Assembly: GCF_029379315.1 (NCBI RefSeq)
Contig: NZ_JAQYWQ010000004.1
Span: forward strand, 80,659 to 144,658
Direction of reading: 5' to 3'
Length of the DNA stretch: 64,000 nt
From: Nostoc sp. S13
Lineage (GTDB): Bacteria; Cyanobacteriota; Cyanobacteriia; Cyanobacteriales; Nostocaceae
Below the pieces are notes generated by a model, which saw nothing but the letters and a program-made list of their open reading frames with translations, ran no database searches and was not told the DNA's origin. The translations under genes were made by a program, and so were the position numbers. This document shows, piece by piece, positions 18,387 through 27,953 of this stretch (positions are counted from its first letter, which is position 1; every line of letters starts with the position of its first letter).

Positions 18387-18791
18387 CTAAAAAGGTATCC
18401 GTAACCAACGAATCACAGCATCGGATAAATGATCGCGCCATGAAGGAGTCCGCCAATTTTTTCCCTGATATTGTTCCACCAACTGCCGTCCCAAGGGAGT
18501 GAGGCGATAACTATCTGTAATTCCCTGACCATCGACTTCTCGGCGTAATATACCCACTTGGATCAGCCAGCCCAAGGCGTTGTCACACGCTAATTCTGAT
18601 AAAGGGCGTTTAGTATAGCCCTGCTTGAGTCCATTTTCCAGAGCGATCGCACTCAATGAGACACTCTGGTGTCCCATGACTTCAAATAATGATAGATTAA
18701 AGGGCGAACACATTAGCGATCGCTCGGCTCTTTCTACTGTGCTCCGAGGATAGACAAAAATATTTGGGTTTTGGGAATCAACAGTAGCCAT
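18387..18791 (-). CDS. Conserved cyanobacterial protein (Npun_F0494-like family), possible winged helix
   Basis: A 134-residue soluble protein without signal peptide or membrane segment. I recognise it as the small cyanobacterial family annotated as Npun_F0494 family; function is unknown. The middle and C-terminal part (LGWLIQVGILRREVDGQG then SYRLTPLGRQLVEQYQGK) has the look of a winged-helix domain, with helices followed by a beta hairpin. It is upstream of and divergent from the peroxiredoxin gene. A DNA-binding role is only a suggestion from this pattern. Confidence 0.75.
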   Translation of the reverse strand: MATVDSQNPNIFVYPRSTVERAERSLMCSPFNLSLFEVMGHQSVSLSAIALENGLKQGYTKRPLSELACDNALGWLIQVGILRREVDGQGITDSYRLTPLGRQLVEQYQGKNWRTPSWRDHLSDAVIRWLRIPF

Positions 18792-18995
18792 TGTGTATCG
18801 GGAGAAATTTTTCTTATAAAGATTAATTTCAGAATATATTTTTTCTTGTAACAGTTACCTGATTTAACCAAAATTAGTTATCTCAAGTATAGTTAACGCG
18901 ATGTGCAACTTATTTTTAGAACCATAAATTAATAAATTAATGTAATAATGTAAAATTTCAAGTGCATCAACAATCTCAAACAGGAAAGGTTAATT

Positions 18996-19433
18996 ATGTC
19001 TCTAGCAGTTGGTACGGATGCACCTGCATTTACCGCCAAAGATACAAACGGCAACACAGTCTCGTTATCTGATTTTGCCGGTAAGACGCTCGTTTTGTAT
19101 TTTTACCCCAAAGATGACACGCCAGGCTGCACCAAACAAGCGTGTAGTTTTCGAGATGCTCAGTCTCAATATCAAGGTAAAGATATTGTCATCTTGGGAG
19201 TAAGTGCAGATGATGAAGTCTCCCATCAGGCATTCACCCAAAAATATAATTTGAATTTTCCCCTACTGGCTGACAGCGACAAATCTCTCATCAAAGCTTT
19301 TGATGTGGATGGCGGCGGTTATGCCAAGCGCGTTACCTACGTAATCGACCCCAAGGGCAAAATTACCCATGTTGACAGTGCTGTAAATACTACCACCCAT
19401 GCTAGCGATCTTTTAGCTTCACTTGGGCTGTAG
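18996..19433 (+). CDS. prxQ: Peroxiredoxin Q / Bcp-type thiol peroxidase
   Basis: A 145-residue peroxiredoxin. The peroxidatic and resolving cysteines are Cys45 and Cys50 in TPGCTKQAC, the PrxQ/Bcp spacing. It reduces hydrogen peroxide and organic hydroperoxides with thioredoxin as donor. The start has a good GGAAAGG ribosome site 7 bases upstream. Cyanobacteria carry several such genes. It is monocistronic, followed by a strong hairpin at 19472. Confidence 0.95.
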   Translation: MSLAVGTDAPAFTAKDTNGNTVSLSDFAGKTLVLYFYPKDDTPGCTKQACSFRDAQSQYQGKDIVILGVSADDEVSHQAFTQKYNLNFPLLADSDKSLIKAFDVDGGGYAKRVTYVIDPKGKITHVDSAVNTTTHASDLLASLGL

Positions 19434-19471
19434 TTTTTTACCTGATAACTAAAGATTTTTTAAATAGTCTG

Positions 19472-19506
19472 AACCCCAAAGCCTAGAGGCTTGGGGTTCT
19501 TTGTTT
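19472..19506. terminator. Bidirectional rho-independent terminator between prxQ and the next gene
   Basis: AACCCCAAAGCCT and AGGCTTGGGGTT form a GC-rich 12-base stem around a 2-base AG loop, followed by a T-rich stretch on the plus strand. The genes on either side converge, so it can serve both. Confidence 0.85.
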
Positions 19507-19510
19507 GAAT

Positions 19511-19915
19511 TCAGTTACCTAATGGTGGTGTAATTGATTGTGGTGTACGTGGTGTAAGTGATGGTAGTGTAAGCCCTGGCGAACCAGGAGTTGCTTGTTG
19601 CTGACCTGGAATTAGTTTTTGTTGCCTTGCTTTAAAGGCTGCTGCTGCTGAGTCTAGTTCTTGGTTCTGTTGGTCAGAATTCCAGTTGAGAGTTCCGAAA
19701 TTCGCCCGATGAATCAGGTCAAACATGTTGAAATTGTCTGAGTTGGAACGGGAGAAGGGATCGGTATTTTGGTCTGTTGTACTATTACTGGGAAAAGCAT
19801 CTGATGGATTACTGATTTGAGCCGAACTCGGTTGAGCCATCAGCAAGGAAGCAAAGCTAATTCCTGCTACGGTAGTTACAAAGAGTCTAGTAATTTGTAA
19901 AAATGGTTTTTTCAT
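19511..19915 (-). CDS. Hypothetical secreted protein
   Basis: A 134-residue protein with a clear Sec signal peptide (MKKPFLQ, hydrophobic core, cleavage near PSSAQ). The mature part is Ser/Asn/Gln/Pro-rich and probably disordered (SNSTTDQNTDPFSRSNSD and a Pro/Thr-rich tail). No enzyme motif is visible. It lies 33 bases downstream of the ABC-2 permease on the same strand and may be co-transcribed. Function unknown; likely periplasmic. Confidence 0.75.
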   Translation of the reverse strand: MKKPFLQITRLFVTTVAGISFASLLMAQPSSAQISNPSDAFPSNSTTDQNTDPFSRSNSDNFNMFDLIHRANFGTLNWNSDQQNQELDSAAAAFKARQQKLIPGQQQATPGSPGLTLPSLTPRTPQSITPPLGN

Positions 19916-19948
19916 GGTATTTTGACCCTAAAATTACTCTATTTTATC

Positions 19949-20836
19949 TTAAGCAAGAGTTCGACGCAGTTGGGGTTGAATACTCAGTAAGGCGACAAGG
20001 GCAAAGCTAAACAATACCAGCAAGGCTCCCCCAAAGGTAACATTACCCCAAGGAGCCTGCATCACTACACTACTTAATCCCCAACTATTGTGGAGATATA
20101 GATAGCGAATTGGTTCGATCGCATAGCTGAGAGGATTCAGGGTAGCCACAACCTGCAACCACTGAGGCATGAAGGATAGAGGAGCTAAAGCAGTACTAGC
20201 AAACAACAATGGCAGGTTAGTCACGAAAATCACTGCAATTAATTCAATGTGTCCGGGTAGAGTAAAAGCTAAACCGAGGGAGATGGCTGTTACACCCAAA
20301 GCTAATAGCAAAACAATTAGAGCGATCGCACCCAACCCAGCTGCATCTGGTAGCCCAGCACCCAAGAACGCCGCCGCTACTACAATTACTGCTGCTTGCA
20401 GCAAACTTTGGCTAATAATGAAGATTGCCGAAGCAAAAACAATGGAAAACCGCGATGCTAAGGGTGCTACGAGTAAACGATTCAAAAAGCCGAACTCGCG
20501 GTCAAACATTACGGGCAAACCAGCATTCAGCGCCCCAGCAAAGGCTGTAAACACGATTATACCGGCAGCCAAAAATTGCCCGTAATTTGTTGTATTGCCA
20601 AATATACCTTTGGGAGCATTTTGGAACAAAGCACCAAATAGGACTAACCACATCACTGGTTGAATAATTCCGGCAATCAAAGATGAGGGACGGCGTTGCA
20701 ACTGAATAAACAAGCGACGAGTTAAAGCCAACGTCTCTTGTACCAATTCACCGAAAAAGTTAGGTGCAGTATTAGCGTCAACTTGTGGTAATACTGCCGG
20801 CTGCCAATTTAGATCAGATTTAGGAGTAACACTCAT
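19949..20836 (-). CDS. ABC-2 type transporter permease (DrrB-like)
   Basis: A 295-residue membrane protein of the ABC-2 permease family with about six hydrophobic segments after a short cytoplasmic N-terminus (LTRRLFIQLQRRPSSL). MFDREFGFLNRLLVAP is the conserved loop of DrrB/NodJ-type permeases. It partners the ATPase encoded upstream at 20989-22008, separated only by a heptanucleotide repeat spacer. Such pairs export lipids, polysaccharides or drugs; the substrate cannot be told from sequence. Confidence 0.92.
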   Translation of the reverse strand: MSVTPKSDLNWQPAVLPQVDANTAPNFFGELVQETLALTRRLFIQLQRRPSSLIAGIIQPVMWLVLFGALFQNAPKGIFGNTTNYGQFLAAGIIVFTAFAGALNAGLPVMFDREFGFLNRLLVAPLASRFSIVFASAIFIISQSLLQAAVIVVAAAFLGAGLPDAAGLGAIALIVLLLALGVTAISLGLAFTLPGHIELIAVIFVTNLPLLFASTALAPLSFMPQWLQVVATLNPLSYAIEPIRYLYLHNSWGLSSVVMQAPWGNVTFGGALLVLFSFALVALLSIQPQLRRTLA

Positions 20837-20852
20837 AGGAATTTTGGATTAA

Positions 20853-20924
20853 TTGGGCATTGGGCATTGGGCATTGGGCATTGGGCATTGGGCATTGGGC
20901 ATTGGGTATTGGGCATTGGGCATT
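20853..20924. repeat. ATTGGGC heptanucleotide tandem repeat
   Basis: About ten copies of the heptamer ATTGGGC, one with a single change (ATTGGGT). It lies in the spacer between the ABC permease and its ATPase gene. Confidence 0.95.
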
Positions 20925-20988
20925 AATTATTTTCCTTTGCTCCTCTGCTCCTCTGCTCCTCTGCTCCTCTGCCCCATGCGCCATGCCC

Positions 20989-22008
20989 CTATCTCATATT
21001 CTGCTTTTTCTCAGCCTTAGGATCGCGGATGCCAACGGCTGCGAGTTCTGCATCTAATAAGGTGCGTCCTGTAGCGGCGAGATAAACGTCATCGAGGCTG
21101 GGGCGAGATTGGGCGATACCAAAAATTGGCAAGCCAGCAGTATTCAGCGCTTGCTGTATGTTAATCAGAACATCATTCTGAGGTGTCACCACCAAGTTGA
21201 GCGAATTACCTTGAGCGCTGTTGATGATCACTTCTTGCACAAACGGCAACGGTTGCAAGAGGTTTTTAGCTTTTTCGGCTTCCTCAGTCGGGGAAAACTC
21301 GCGGATTCGCAAGGTGATGCGATCGCCGCCGACTTGATCTTTCAACTGTGAAGGTGTACCACTTGCAATCACAACGCCGCGATCAATAATTGCCACGCGA
21401 TCGGCTAGAGCGTCAATCTCTTCTAAGTAATGGCTGGTAATTACTACCGTCGTCCCAGAGGCGCGTAATTTTCGCAGGAATTCCCATACCACAAAACGAG
21501 TTTCTATGTCAAGTCCCACAGTTGGTTCATCCAATACCAAAACATCCGGTGCATGGAGCAACCCAGCAGCTAAGTCTAGGCGCTTGCGTAAACCGCCAGA
21601 GTAGGTTCCTGTCTTTTTATTAGCGTATTCTTGCAAACCGAGTAAATCTAATACCGTCTCAATGCGCTGTTTGGCGATCGCGCCTGGGAGGTGATAAAGT
21701 GCTGCTTGTAATTGCAGTAGTTCTTTTCCAGTCAACACCTTATCGATAGCGACTTCCTGAGCTACATAGCCTAGTCGTTGTCTTGCCACTCTCGGATTAT
21801 CTAACACAGAGATGCCAGATATTTCGATTTTGCCAGCATCCGGTGTGGTAAGTGTACACAAGGCACGCAAGGTAGTAGTTTTCCCAGCACCGTTGGGGCC
21901 CAATAAACCAAAGATTTCTCCTGATTCTACCTGAAAGGAAACATCTTGGACGGCGACCACTGTACCATAGCGTTTTTGCAGATTTTGAATTAAAACGGCG
22001 GGAGCCAT
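20989..22008 (-). CDS. ABC transporter ATP-binding protein (DrrA-like)
   Basis: A 339-residue single-domain ABC ATPase with an extended C-terminus. Walker [10 protein letters not shown] is near residues 35-43, the signature is [15 protein letters not shown], Walker B is [12 protein letters not shown] and the switch His is in VITSHYLEE. The C-terminal 100 residues match the DrrA-type extension ([17 protein letters not shown]). It drives the ABC-2 permease encoded just downstream. The exported molecule is unknown. Confidence 0.94.
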   Translation of the reverse strand: MAPAVLIQNLQKRYGTVVAVQDVSFQVESGEIFGLLGPNGAGKTTTLRALCTLTTPDAGKIEISGISVLDNPRVARQRLGYVAQEVAIDKVLTGKELLQLQAALYHLPGAIAKQRIETVLDLLGLQEYANKKTGTYSGGLRKRLDLAAGLLHAPDVLVLDEPTVGLDIETRFVVWEFLRKLRASGTTVVITSHYLEEIDALADRVAIIDRGVVIASGTPSQLKDQVGGDRITLRIREFSPTEEAEKAKNLLQPLPFVQEVIINSAQGNSLNLVVTPQNDVLINIQQALNTAGLPIFGIAQSRPSLDDVYLAATGRTLLDAELAAVGIRDPKAEKKQNMR

Positions 22009-22249
22009 GACAGCTTATCCCCTACTATACAAATCTCAACAAAGTCTATCTTTATTGTAGAAGGTGGAGAGCAAAGTTGATCTGGGTTTAAAGTTGCTTT
22101 ATCAAGCAATTCAACAATAGGTACAGCATGAGCAGAAGAGCAAAAAAATCTTTCTCCTTTGCCCCTTTGCTGCTTATTGACAGGATTGGTAATTGAGCTG
22201 AACCTAAAAATTACCTATTCCTAAATTAAATTTAACATCATACACTGGT

Positions 22250-22753
22250 TCATTGACTAGGGCGGATATATCCTTCGGCTTCCAATTTTTTTAAGGCTCT
22301 TTGGGCTGCTGCTCTTCCATATCTTTTCCCAACATCATAAGATTCCTGATAAAGTTGGGGAAGAACAGTAATTGTTTTTTGTCCTACAGGTGTCTGATAA
22401 AATGTCAAAAGTTGTTTAATTTCTTCATTACTAAAATATTTATTATAAATAGGAATAATCTCATTTACAATATCATCTGATTTGATTTCAACAGCAAAAT
22501 TATCCCAAAACTTTTGAGGTACTTGAGGATAATTGGACTTGAAATCATTTAATAATTGAGTGATGATCTGTCGAGAAAGATTTTTCACACCAGTTATCTC
22601 AAACAATTTCTTGATATTATTAGTTTTTTCTATTTCTTGAGCGTTACTACTTGGTGCAATAGTATTAGTTGGACTTTGAGCAAAAGCGGCTCTATTGAAG
22701 CTCGTTACTAAGGAAAGTACAATTGCTGCTAAGAAGAAAAAATTTATCTTCAT
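22250..22753 (-). CDS. DUF2059 domain exported protein
   Basis: A 167-residue protein with a signal peptide (MKINFFFLAAIVLSLV, cleavage near AFAQ). Residues 45-150 match the DUF2059 pattern: helical start (IKKLFEITGVKNLSRQI), the central motif YFSNEEIKQLLTFYQTPVGQ and a helical tail. DUF2059 proteins are periplasmic and of unknown function. It is not in an obvious operon with the next genes. Confidence 0.85.
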   Translation of the reverse strand: MKINFFFLAAIVLSLVTSFNRAAFAQSPTNTIAPSSNAQEIEKTNNIKKLFEITGVKNLSRQIITQLLNDFKSNYPQVPQKFWDNFAVEIKSDDIVNEIIPIYNKYFSNEEIKQLLTFYQTPVGQKTITVLPQLYQESYDVGKRYGRAAAQRALKKLEAEGYIRPSQ

Positions 22754-22859
22754 TGATTTAAATTTATTTTTAATAGAAGATTATTTAGGTAAGTTTGACA
22801 AACGAGGAATCATTATAAGCAATGGACTCAAATTATTAACCTTAAATTTACCATAGAAG

Positions 22860-24332
22860 TCATTCTTTTACTACCTTTAGGGTGCGTAAACTACTATCAG
22901 CACAACCACTGATCAATCCTCCCATCGCCTGGATTTGTTGCAGATAGTCAAGAACGGGTTTAGTGATCACTTCTCCCGGCATTAACACGGGAATTCCTGG
23001 GGGATACGGACAGACGATTTCGGCACAGATGCGTTCGCTTGTTTGTGCTACAGGCAATGTTTCACTAACAGCAAAAAAGGCTTCACGGGGGGAAAAATGT
23101 AAAGGATGACTCACTTTACTTACAAAATTTTGCCAGATATTGTTGTTAACAGTAAAGTTGCTTCGGCGATATTCTTTGGCAAGGGTGGTAAAACCTTGTA
23201 CTAATTGCTCAATATCGGCTGGGGTGTTGCCCAAACTAATGATAAAGGTGAGATGTTGCAGTGAGGCGAATTCAGCAGTGACAGCAAATTTCTCATCCAG
23301 AATTTCATCTGCTTCAAATCCGGTTAAGCCTAAACCAGAAACAGTGACAGTTAGCCGCGTTTTATCTAAAGCCACAAAGCCGGGAAATCCCTGCAACCGA
23401 GGCATTTCCAAAACTGATAATCCCGGAATTTGGCCGATTCTGGTTCTAGCTTCGTCAGCAAGTTGTAAAGTGCGAGACATCAGAATTTTGCCGTGGAGTG
23501 CCATTTGCTGACGCGCTGCATCTAAAGAAGCTAAAAGTAAATAACTAGGACTGGTAGACTGTAAAAGTTGCAAAGCTTTACTGATGCGATCGCCATCTAT
23601 CCTGTTACCTTGAATGTGCAGCATCGATGCTTGTGTCATTGCACCGAGTACTTTGTGGATCGATTGTACAGTTAAATCGGCATCTGCGGCTAAAGCTGGA
23701 GTGGGGAATTCTGGATGAAAGCTAAAGTGTGCGCCGTGTGCTTCATCTACGAGTAGAGGGATATTATATTGATGGGTAATGTTGGCGATCGCATTCAAAT
23801 TTCCACAAACACCGTAATATGTGGGGTAAACTGTGAACACGGCCTTCGCGTCGGGATGCTGTTGGAGTGCAGATTCTACAGTATTGGGCGTGATGCTGTG
23901 GGCAATATCTAAAACTGGATCATATTCAGGATTAAGAAAAATGGGTATTGCACCGGAGAAAATTAAACCAGCGATCGCAGAAGAATGCACATTCCGAGGC
24001 AAAATGATTTTATCGCCGGTACCACAGGTAGCAAGAATTGCTGCTTCAACACCACAGGTAGAACCATTCACAAGAAACCATGTTTGCGAAGCCCCAAATA
24101 CCTCAGCCGCTAGCTGTTGTGCTTTTTGAATAACGCCTTGGGGTGCAAAGAGATTATCTAAATCTGCTAATTCGGTTAAATCAGCCCGAAAGACAGCTTT
24201 GCCAAGTAAATCAGTCAAGGGTTGAGAAATTCCCTCACCTTGTTTATGTCCTGGGGTGTAAAAAGGCGCATGGGATCTTGCTGCATTAACTTTTAAGGCA
24301 TCTAATAAAGGTGTTTGGTTTTGATTAAGCAT
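22860..24332 (-). CDS. Orn/Lys/Arg decarboxylase-family PLP enzyme
   Basis: A 490-residue fold-type I PLP enzyme of the Orn/Lys/Arg decarboxylase family, cyanobacterial short form without the N-terminal response-regulator-like domain. FYTPGHKQGEG near the N-terminus, the PLP Asp and His in LLVDEAHGAH and the PLP Lys in VQSIHKVLGAMTQ are visible; the C-terminal domain has CPYPPGIPVLMPGE. Likely reaction: decarboxylation of arginine or lysine to agmatine or cadaverine in polyamine synthesis. Substrate cannot be fixed from sequence. Confidence 0.92.
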   Translation of the reverse strand: MLNQNQTPLLDALKVNAARSHAPFYTPGHKQGEGISQPLTDLLGKAVFRADLTELADLDNLFAPQGVIQKAQQLAAEVFGASQTWFLVNGSTCGVEAAILATCGTGDKIILPRNVHSSAIAGLIFSGAIPIFLNPEYDPVLDIAHSITPNTVESALQQHPDAKAVFTVYPTYYGVCGNLNAIANITHQYNIPLLVDEAHGAHFSFHPEFPTPALAADADLTVQSIHKVLGAMTQASMLHIQGNRIDGDRISKALQLLQSTSPSYLLLASLDAARQQMALHGKILMSRTLQLADEARTRIGQIPGLSVLEMPRLQGFPGFVALDKTRLTVTVSGLGLTGFEADEILDEKFAVTAEFASLQHLTFIISLGNTPADIEQLVQGFTTLAKEYRRSNFTVNNNIWQNFVSKVSHPLHFSPREAFFAVSETLPVAQTSERICAEIVCPYPPGIPVLMPGEVITKPVLDYLQQIQAMGGLISGCADSSLRTLKVVKE

Positions 24333-24653
24333 TTTTGGAGAAAAAACCGCAGAGTCGCGGAGGACACAGAAGAAGAGATTTGTTAGGGATTTCCAACAAA
24401 TAAATTACTACTACTTGTGGGGTGGGCGAGATGCCATTGGTGTCAATTTAAGAAAATTAGAGTCTTGATTCTTTTGAAAAGCACTCTTGCCAGAGTTATT
24501 ACAACTCACAATCAACATAGAGCAAAAAACTAATGTAAGTAAGTCCGCAAGAAAATTTCCATACTTGTAAACAAATATAAATTAACGCACCCGACAATTT
24601 AATTTTCTTAATATAGTTACAATGATTCACATTTACTTATTTAGCCTCTCTTT

Positions 24654-24757
24654 TATAGCAATCCTAAATTATTCGTGAAAAGTTAGATCCCCGACTTCTT
24701 AAAGAAGTCCGGGATCTGGAAACTGCGAATTTTCATAAATCAGATAGGATTGCTATA
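24654..24757. mobile_element. 104-bp MITE-like palindromic element
   Basis: Perfect 13-base terminal inverted repeats TATAGCAATCCTA / TAGGATTGCTATA enclose an internal hairpin (GATCCCCGACTTCTT / AAGAAGTCCGGGATC). No coding capacity. The form is that of a miniature inverted-repeat element; ends starting with TA suggest TA target duplication. Confidence 0.75.
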
Positions 24758-24759
24758 TT

Positions 24760-24864
24760 ACTTTAGTAAGTGAAAAAGCGGGAGAAAACTATGCCGCTTC
24801 TGGCAATAACACCCTCGACGGTGGCGCTGGAAAAACAATTTTGTGGTTGTTTAACCGTGATTAA
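24760..24864 (+). pseudogene. Possible RTX (hemolysin-type) repeat gene remnant
   Basis: The frame reads an ASGNNTLDGGAG segment, the typical boundary of a calcium-binding nonapeptide repeat, then KTILWLFNRD and a stop. No start or further repeats are found. It is next to the 104-bp element and other repeats, so it looks like the eroded piece of an RTX-type gene. Only about 12 residues carry the signal. Confidence 0.35.
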
Positions 24865-25004
24865 GGCTCTGCGATCATTCTAAGTATGGGTTGCGAGGTG
24901 CTATTCTAAGCACGTCGCATTCGATTGCTCAAGAAAAGCAAGTTATTTATTTCGACATGGTAATTAAAAAAAATATCTAAAACTAGGCTCTACTATATTT
25001 AGAG

Positions 25005-25385
25005 TTATCCCTTTCTTGAAACTGTTAGTAAAGTCTGCTGTTCAAGCCGAGTTTGTAAATCTACAATCAGATTCTCTCCACTTCGTCGAGCTTCCCATAA
25101 CCCAGAATATTGAAAACCTATATTCCACTTTCCTTGCATATAATCTTCATTTTCTGAAACTATGCCTATATATGTGACTGACGCAGGTGAGGTGACTAAA
25201 TAGCGCTTAGTAAAGCTGATACTACGCCCAATTACCTCGCCACTAACAGTCGCTTCTCCTAAATAGTTGTCGTCTAGAATAGAACCACTTAAAGTATTCC
25301 CACTCTGAACAAAAGCTGCTTCAAATCGATTAGGCATTTCATCTTGCCAGTAAGTTCCTAACCAATTACCGTTTATATCTGCCAT
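25005..25385 (-). CDS. Hypothetical small beta-rich protein
   Basis: A 126-residue cytoplasmic-looking protein from the ATG at 25385, which follows an AGAG ribosome site; a longer frame from 25436 adds 17 residues. Alternating hydrophobic residues and turns (NWLGTYWQDEMPNRFEAAFV, GNTLSGSILDD, YMQGKWNIGFQYSGLWEARR) suggest a calycin/lipocalin-like beta barrel. I do not recognise a named family. It stands alone in a repeat-rich accessory stretch. Confidence 0.7.
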   Translation of the reverse strand: MADINGNWLGTYWQDEMPNRFEAAFVQSGNTLSGSILDDNYLGEATVSGEVIGRSISFTKRYLVTSPASVTYIGIVSENEDYMQGKWNIGFQYSGLWEARRSGENLIVDLQTRLEQQTLLTVSRKG

Positions 25386-25436
25386 ATTATTCTCTAATAA
25401 GTTTTTTCTATTTATATCTGCCACTAAAGTTTGCAC

Positions 25437-26163
25437 CAGTCAACCCCTTCCCTACGGGACGCTACGCGAATGAGGAATTAAAAATTAACATTCCCATAAA
25501 TAAATTTACTCTTCTTGAAGTCAGGATGCCGTATTTCTCTCTACGAGATGCCAAGGGCGAACGTGCTGCGAGTCTCGAAATACATTTTTCCTTCTTTTCC
25601 ATAAATAGACTTATCCGGAAATGAGAACTTTATTTGGCTGAAACCTAGCTCTGGAGAGGGTTTTAGAGGTTCCTGTTTTATATAAGCTAAAAAGCCAGCT
25701 ATGTAAGGGTTTCAGCTATTTTGAGGTTTATTTGTGGATAAGTCTAATGAATTCAGCGCAAAGTCTGAGCGGAGGTTTCCGACGCTCGCGGACTCGCTAA
25801 CGCTGCGCTATCCGTTGGCACAGCCCGCCGCAGGCATCAGAACTTTGTAAGAGAGGAGCTTGTATCATTTTTTAATTTTTAATTGGAGCGTTCGCTTTTG
25901 GCGTCTTGTAGAGAAGCCACTGTAAAATCTTTACCTTTGCTTGGAGGCAATGCCAAGAAAACGCATCAGTAATACTATTCATTGAAAGCGGCAGGAAACT
26001 CCATCCCCTCCCTACGGGACGCTGCGCGAACGTGGGTGGAGAGGGATAGTCGCCCCAACCCTTGGGGCATAGGGCATGGGCCAAACAGGTAACTTCTTCC
26101 CCATGCCCTATGCCCCATTCCCCATGCCCAAAAACTCTATCCCCTTGTGGGTGGAGTTTTTCA
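25437..26163. other. Repeat-filled intergenic region
   Basis: These bases hold 141-bp element copy 1 (25606-25746), a spacer repeat at 25753-25865 (GCGCAAAGTCTGAGCGGAGG to TTGTAAGAGAGGAGCTTGTA) that recurs at 28611-28684, and one arm of a 184-bp inverted repeat pair (25981-26164). An apparent minus-strand frame at 25872-26177 is made of repeat sequence and is not a gene. Confidence 0.8.
25606..25746 (+). mobile_element. 141-bp MITE, copy 1
   Basis: First of five near-identical elements. Ends are TAGACTTATCC and GGATAAGTCTA; if TA is the target duplication, the terminal inverted repeat is GACTTATCC. Sub-terminal GCTGAAACC / GGTTTCAGC also pair, so the element can fold on itself. No coding capacity; TA ends point to a Tc1/IS630-type transposase acting in trans (inference). 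Confidence 0.85.
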
Positions 26164-26164
26164 T
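25981..26164. repeat. 184-bp long inverted repeat, left arm
   Basis: This sequence recurs almost base for base in inverted orientation at 51937-52120. It contains the CCTCCCTACGGGACGCTGCG spacer motif and a GGGCAT/ATGCCC palindromic centre. It abuts the stop codon of the M15 peptidase gene. Confidence 0.9.
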
Positions 26165-27246
26165 CAATGTCCATCACTAGACCAGTGAGGACGATCGCTA
26201 GATAATTTGATTACACCGTAAGAACGGCCTACCTGCCATAAAGTAGAATTTTCATAACTCGTTCGTGGCTCACTAATACTGATAATAGTTCCACTAGCGT
26301 TTTTGATATTTAAAGTTCCTGACCAAGTAATTTCCCAATCAATTGCTAATCCTTGGGTATGACGAGAGGTAAGAACAGGTCGAAAAGCAATATTATAAGC
26401 AGACACCATTTCTTTAGCAGCAAGGACAGAGATAGCTTCCGTATAATGCACCCAATTAATATCTACATTCGGCATGGAAGGAACATCTTTAGCAGTAATT
26501 TCATAATTACTGATACGGAAAGCATGGTGCATTAAATAAGCTCTTTCTGGAGAACGTAATACTGAAGCAATACTGATAGTAGCTCCGGCATTTTGTAAGG
26601 CTCCCTCAAAAGCTTGTACTTTTTGACGGAAGGGAGAAGCCAAATCATCGATTAAGTCGCTGTTTGGGAAAAATGTAACCCAGTCCTTTCCACTAAGTCG
26701 TTGTCTTAATCTTTTTGCGTATTCGGTTATGTTGTCTAAAGCCAGATCCAAATCAGTGCCTAGCTTGGTTTTTGTTGCATTAGAAAGCTGTTGAGCTAAC
26801 TCGGCTCGAAAATTAATGTCTCTTTTTTTATAAGTTTCGCTTAGTCCCCTTATACTGTTGAGTCCAAAGTCTCCATCAACTGTTAAGGGAGGGTTCAATC
26901 GAGCGATCGCAGTTAAACTTTGTTGTAAGTCTTTGACCTCATTCTCGCCAAAGTTAAGATAAGATAATAGTTTTTTTACGGCATTGGTATAAATAGCAAA
27001 ATAAATTGCAAAACCTTGCTCTAGTGCTTTTTTATAAGTACTAATATCCACAACTCCTGTCACCGTTAAACTATTACGGCTTTGATATTCACGGGTTGCT
27101 TTATCTGTAATATTACCAAAATCACCATCAACGGCGGCAATCGGGAATTTATTATCTAAAAGAAATTTTTGCCAAGCAGTTACAGTCAGTCCCTCAGACT
27201 GTTTCTGGAGAGTAGAAAGTTGTAAGGCTTGAAGATTAAAACTCAT
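26164..27246 (-). CDS. Peptidoglycan-binding protein with M15-type D,D-peptidase domain
   Basis: About 360 residues from the ATG at 27246. Two peptidoglycan-binding-1 domains come first (AVDGDFGNITDKATREYQ, then TVDGDFGLNSIRGLSETYK), then a helical region, then a C-terminal domain with SRHTQGLAIDWEI and RPHWSSDGH. These match the Zn ligands of M15 peptidases (SxHxxGxAxD and a later His). Predicted to cut peptide stems or cross-bridges of peptidoglycan. No signal peptide is visible, unusual for a wall enzyme; an endolysin or effector-like export route is possible. The stop codon abuts a repeat. Confidence 0.78.
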   Translation of the reverse strand: MSFNLQALQLSTLQKQSEGLTVTAWQKFLLDNKFPIAAVDGDFGNITDKATREYQSRNSLTVTGVVDISTYKKALEQGFAIYFAIYTNAVKKLLSYLNFGENEVKDLQQSLTAIARLNPPLTVDGDFGLNSIRGLSETYKKRDINFRAELAQQLSNATKTKLGTDLDLALDNITEYAKRLRQRLSGKDWVTFFPNSDLIDDLASPFRQKVQAFEGALQNAGATISIASVLRSPERAYLMHHAFRISNYEITAKDVPSMPNVDINWVHYTEAISVLAAKEMVSAYNIAFRPVLTSRHTQGLAIDWEITWSGTLNIKNASGTIISISEPRTSYENSTLWQVGRSYGVIKLSSDRPHWSSDGH

Positions 27247-27756
27247 AGTTTTTATGTAATGACACAATTGTTTTAAGGTAATTACTCTGCCAATATTTGT
27301 CGGAGAAATTTAGTTATTGTCTTTGCCAAATTTGAATCTCGTAGTTGATTAAAGCCATTGCGAGTTCAACAAAGGCTGTTTGACAAAACCCACTTTGCAT
27401 TCTAACACCCCCAGTTATGCTATCTTTTAGCGCCAGTACTCAAAAGAGGAAATAGCGAACAGCTGGCGTTGTTCGGGGCAGTAAAGCCAATCCTATCTCC
27501 TTGAATCCATCATCTGTACCACCTATGCCTCGGCGTAATTTACTGCCGTAACCATAATGCTTCATAAGCTGTTACACATTTAACTTGCATAATTAGGGCA
27601 GCAAGATGCCCACCCCACAAGAGTTATATAAATTTTAGATATGTAAACTAGATGTGGTTTAGCTTAGACATCTCCAGAAATTAAATATGCGTTATCTAGA
27701 ACCCTTGTAGAGACGCGAAATTTCGCGTCTCTACATTCTTTTTCGGAGATATCTAA

Positions 27757-27897
27757 TAGACTTATCCGGAAATGAGAACTTTATTTGGCTGAAACCTAGC
27801 TCTGGAGAGGGTTTTAGAGGTTCCTGTTTTATATAAGCTAAAAAGCCAGCTATGCAAGGGTTTCAGCTATTTTGAGGTTTATTTGTGGATAAGTCTA
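27757..27897 (+). mobile_element. 141-bp MITE, copy 2
   Basis: Same length, ends and orientation as the copy at 25606-25746; one visible internal difference (CTATGCAAGG for CTATGTAAGG). It is followed directly by an ATTGGGC heptamer tract. Confidence 0.85.
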
Positions 27898-27953
27898 TTG
27901 GGCATTGGGCATTGGGCATTGGGCATTGGGCATTGGGCATTGGGCATTGGGCA
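27898..27953. repeat. ATTGGGC heptanucleotide tandem repeat
   Basis: Eight near-perfect heptamers begin at the right end of the 141-bp element. Confidence 0.95.

Noticed and set aside
25872..26177. 101-codon frame on the minus strand
   Set aside because: It lies almost entirely in the 184-bp inverted repeat and ATGCCC-type spacer sequence; the protein is repeat-derived with no start signal.
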